Shown here piece by piece: positions 33,596 through 35,424 of a stretch of 35,424 nucleotides of DNA. Position numbers and translations under genes: made by a program. Position 1 is the first letter of the stretch. Every line of letters starts with the position of its first letter. The notes beneath the pieces were generated by a model that saw nothing but the letters and a program-made list of their open reading frames with translations, was not told where the DNA came from and ran no database searches. The DNA comes from Akkermansia muciniphila (lineage in GTDB: Bacteria > Verrucomicrobiota > Verrucomicrobiia > Verrucomicrobiales > V1-33): contig CALQSQ010000058.1 in NCBI GenBank assembly GCA_943333275.1, positions 1-35,424 of the forward strand, written 5' to 3'.

Positions 33596-35424
33596 ATGCT
33601 TCCTCCCCACGCATTCATCCGGTTCTCAGGCCGGTTCGGTTGTCTTATCCTGCTCCTTACCCCCCTAAGTTTGAGTCAGGCAGCGGACAGGTATGTCAAC
33701 AAGACAGGGTCCGACACCAATCTGGGCACGCTCGCCTCCCCATGGAAGACCATCGGCAAAGCCGCAACGGTCGCTGTGGCTGGCGATGTCATCAACATTC
33801 GTGGAAATGGCGGAAATTATAGCGAACGAGTGACGGTGAATAATCGCGACGGCACCGCTGCCCTTCCCATCGTTTTCCAGACGTATCCTGGCGATCCCAT
33901 GGTCGTGCTGGATCTGACAGGGACAGTTCCACCAGCCGGGCTCTCGGCGGTTTTTACCATCACCAACAGTGATTATGTAACTTTGCGGAATTTGGAAATT
34001 CGAAATTACAAGACCACCGGAACCGATGCCGTCCAGAAAGGACAGACGCCGATCGGCATTTACATCGTCGGCAACGGCAACGGGGTGGCCATTCGCAACT
34101 GCAAGGTGCACGACATCTGGCAAAGCTGCGCCACCGTCTTCGATGGCGGCGATGCTTTCGGCATCGCAGTCTACGGAAACAACGCCACCTCCATCAACAA
34201 TCTGATTCTTGACGGAAATGAAATTTACAACCTGCGCACCGGATCCAGCGAGTCCGTAGCCCTGAATGGCAATGTGACGAACTTTACCGTGAGCAACAAC
34301 ATTGTTCACGACTGCAACAACATTGGCATTGATTTCATAGGCTTCGAAGGCACCAACGGCAATGCCGCGCTGGATCAGGCCCGTCTGGGAACCTGTGCCA
34401 ACAATTATGTCTACAATATCGATTCCAAATTCAACCCGGCCTATGGAGGAAATTTCACCGCGGGCGGGCTTGACCCGACGCGGTCGGCCCCCGGAATCTA
34501 TGTGGATGGGGGCCGGGACATCGTCATCGAACGAAATCGCGTCTACGCCTGCAACTTTGCCCTCTCCCTGGGCAGCGAGGCGGCGACGAAAGTCACCAGC
34601 AACGTCACCGCCCGCAATAATATTTTCAACCATTGCCACGTGGGCGGCATTGTCCTCGGCGGTTCGGATGCGATTGCCAACGGTGGCGCTTCCAATTGCG
34701 CCATTTCCAACAATACCCTTTATGGAAATGACACCGTCGGATACGGAGGCGGACAGATCGCTCTCCAGAACAACCTGACGGGAATTACCATCCGGCGCAA
34801 TCTCATCACCTCCACCGCCAACTTCGCGCAGTTGATTTTGAAGGACAATGTCACCGGAGGCTTTGCGGCCGGGGCCATCGATTGGAATTATTTCAAGATC
34901 AACCCGGGCAGCACTTTGGAATTTATCTGGAATGGCCTTCCCTACGATACCTTTGCCGCCTGGAAAACGGCCAGTGCCAGCGACCTGCACTCCACACTCG
35001 GAACAGCAACGCTTGGCCTTGTGAACAATACCCCCGTCAGCACCTCCCCCTCCACTGACTTTACCCTGACCGCGACGTCGGTGCTGCGCAATATCGGCGA
35101 TAGTTCCGCCCTACCATTCACGCCTGCGGTGGGGGAAAAGGATTACCCTGGTCTGAGCAGGGTCGCAAGTCAGCGCGTGGACATTGGAGCCGACGAATAC
35201 CATACGCCCTACCAGAGCTGGCTGGATCTTTATTTCGGACTTCCCGACGGCGGAACTAATGCCGGCACCGGCGATGACCCGGATCGTGACGGGCTGCAGA
35301 ATCTCTTCGAATATTCCCAGGGCTCGATTCCCACCAAGCCCGATGCCAACCTGGCCCCAACCACCAGCATGGTCGGCGGCAAACTTCGCTATACTTACCG
35401 CAAGGCGGCCCCGGAACTCACCTA
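33596..35424 (+). CDS. Large secreted right-handed beta-helix protein (3' end cut by window)
   Basis: The frame opens at ATG 33596 and runs without a stop to the window edge, giving at least 609 residues. A signal peptide (residues 1 to about 29, ending LSLSQAAD) is followed by RYVNKTGSDTNLGTLASPWKTIGKA, the standard opening of DUF1565/polysaccharide-lyase-like beta-helix proteins, where the ASPWKTI turn is diagnostic. Asn-rich rungs then repeat, such as VTLRNLEIRNYK, VAIRNCKVHDI, LILDGNEIYNL, FTVSNNIVHDC, IVIERNRVYAC and VTARNNIFNHC. The helix region ends near residue 520 with VDIGADEY. After it comes DPDRDGLQNLFEYSQGSIPTKPD, a calcium-type repeat common in large verrucomicrobial surface proteins. 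The C-terminus, possibly with a sorting signal, lies outside. Enzyme activity is unproven. Confidence 0.85.
   Translation, partial: MLPPHAFIRFSGRFGCLILLLTPLSLSQAADRYVNKTGSDTNLGTLASPWKTIGKAATVAVAGDVINIRGNGGNYSERVTVNNRDGTAALPIVFQTYPGDPMVVLDLTGTVPPAGLSAVFTITNSDYVTLRNLEIRNYKTTGTDAVQKGQTPIGIYIVGNGNGVAIRNCKVHDIWQSCATVFDGGDAFGIAVYGNNATSINNLILDGNEIYNLRTGSSESVALNGNVTNFTVSNNIVHDCNNIGIDFIGFEGTNGNAALDQARLGTCANNYVYNIDSKFNPAYGGNFTAGGLDPTRSAPGIYVDGGRDIVIERNRVYACNFALSLGSEAATKVTSNVTARNNIFNHCHVGGIVLGGSDAIANGGASNCAISNNTLYGNDTVGYGGGQIALQNNLTGITIRRNLITSTANFAQLILKDNVTGGFAAGAIDWNYFKINPGSTLEFIWNGLPYDTFAAWKTASASDLHSTLGTATLGLVNNTPVSTSPSTDFTLTATSVLRNIGDSSALPFTPAVGEKDYPGLSRVASQRVDIGADEYHTPYQSWLDLYFGLPDGGTNAGTGDDPDRDGLQNLFEYSQGSIPTKPDANLAPTTSMVGGKLRYTYRKAAPELT

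Noticed and set aside
33665-34990. 441-codon minus-strand frame with a repetitive, Val/Ile/Gly/Asp-rich translation
   Set aside because: The repetitive look mirrors the rungs of the beta-helix gene on the plus strand, which has a signal peptide and family motifs.

Overview
The window looks like a chromosomal segment of a Verrucomicrobiota bacterium, or a close PVC relative. The main evidence is a DUF1549/DUF1553 gene followed one base later by a Tat-exported DUF1501 gene, a second DUF1501 gene, a Pirellula/Verrucomicrobium-type dehydrogenase propeller, PQQ-like propellers and a small protein with a PEP-CTERM-like tail. DNA is fairly GC-rich and genes are tightly packed, with no gene-free stretch over 300 bases. 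I saw no insertion sequence, integrase, phage gene or CRISPR array. The assignment rests on family content; there is no rRNA to confirm it.

Layout. 1-1.6 kb: the C-terminal part of an MgtC/SapB-DUF4010 membrane protein, then a YbaK-type tRNA deacylase with its own promoter. 1.6-10.9 kb: five co-oriented genes for exported proteins: DUF1549/DUF1553, DUF1501, a secreted Bcp-type peroxiredoxin, a secreted alpha/beta hydrolase, and a 1354-residue SGNH / dehydrogenase-propeller / HEAT / azurin-like fusion. 10.9-13.9 kb: a Tat-exported DUF3500 protein on the minus strand, then CapA-like and LOG genes that abut stop-to-start. 13.9-17.4 kb: a minus-strand operon of SDR reductase, CoA-transferase and thiolase, a compact acetoacetyl-CoA / hydroxyacyl-CoA module. 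17.5-21.3 kb: a PqiA-like membrane protein, two PQQ-like propellers (the first with an inserted EF-hand pair) and a 60-residue Cys-rich exported peptide with a near-leaderless promoter. 21.5-27 kb: a DUF1501 protein without a DUF1549 partner, metY with a structured leader, an ACS-family MFS transporter and a secreted beta-helix protein. 27-31 kb: tRNA-Thr(CGU), priA, a MazG-like pyrophosphatase and rsmH. 31-35.4 kb: an exported coiled-coil/TPR protein, a PEP-CTERM-like small protein and a large secreted beta-helix protein cut by the window edge.

How they may work together. The 1.6-10.9 kb block reads as an extracytoplasmic module for oxidative or hydrolytic breakdown of a substrate I cannot identify. 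It has a CxxCH motif (DUF1549), a likely type-1 copper site (the fusion), a peroxide-removing enzyme and two hydrolase folds. The MFS/beta-helix pair and the last beta-helix gene suggest use of polysaccharides, perhaps uronate-containing ones; this is inference. The most unusual objects are the copper-domain fusion, the Cys-rich peptide with its promoter, and the metY leader.
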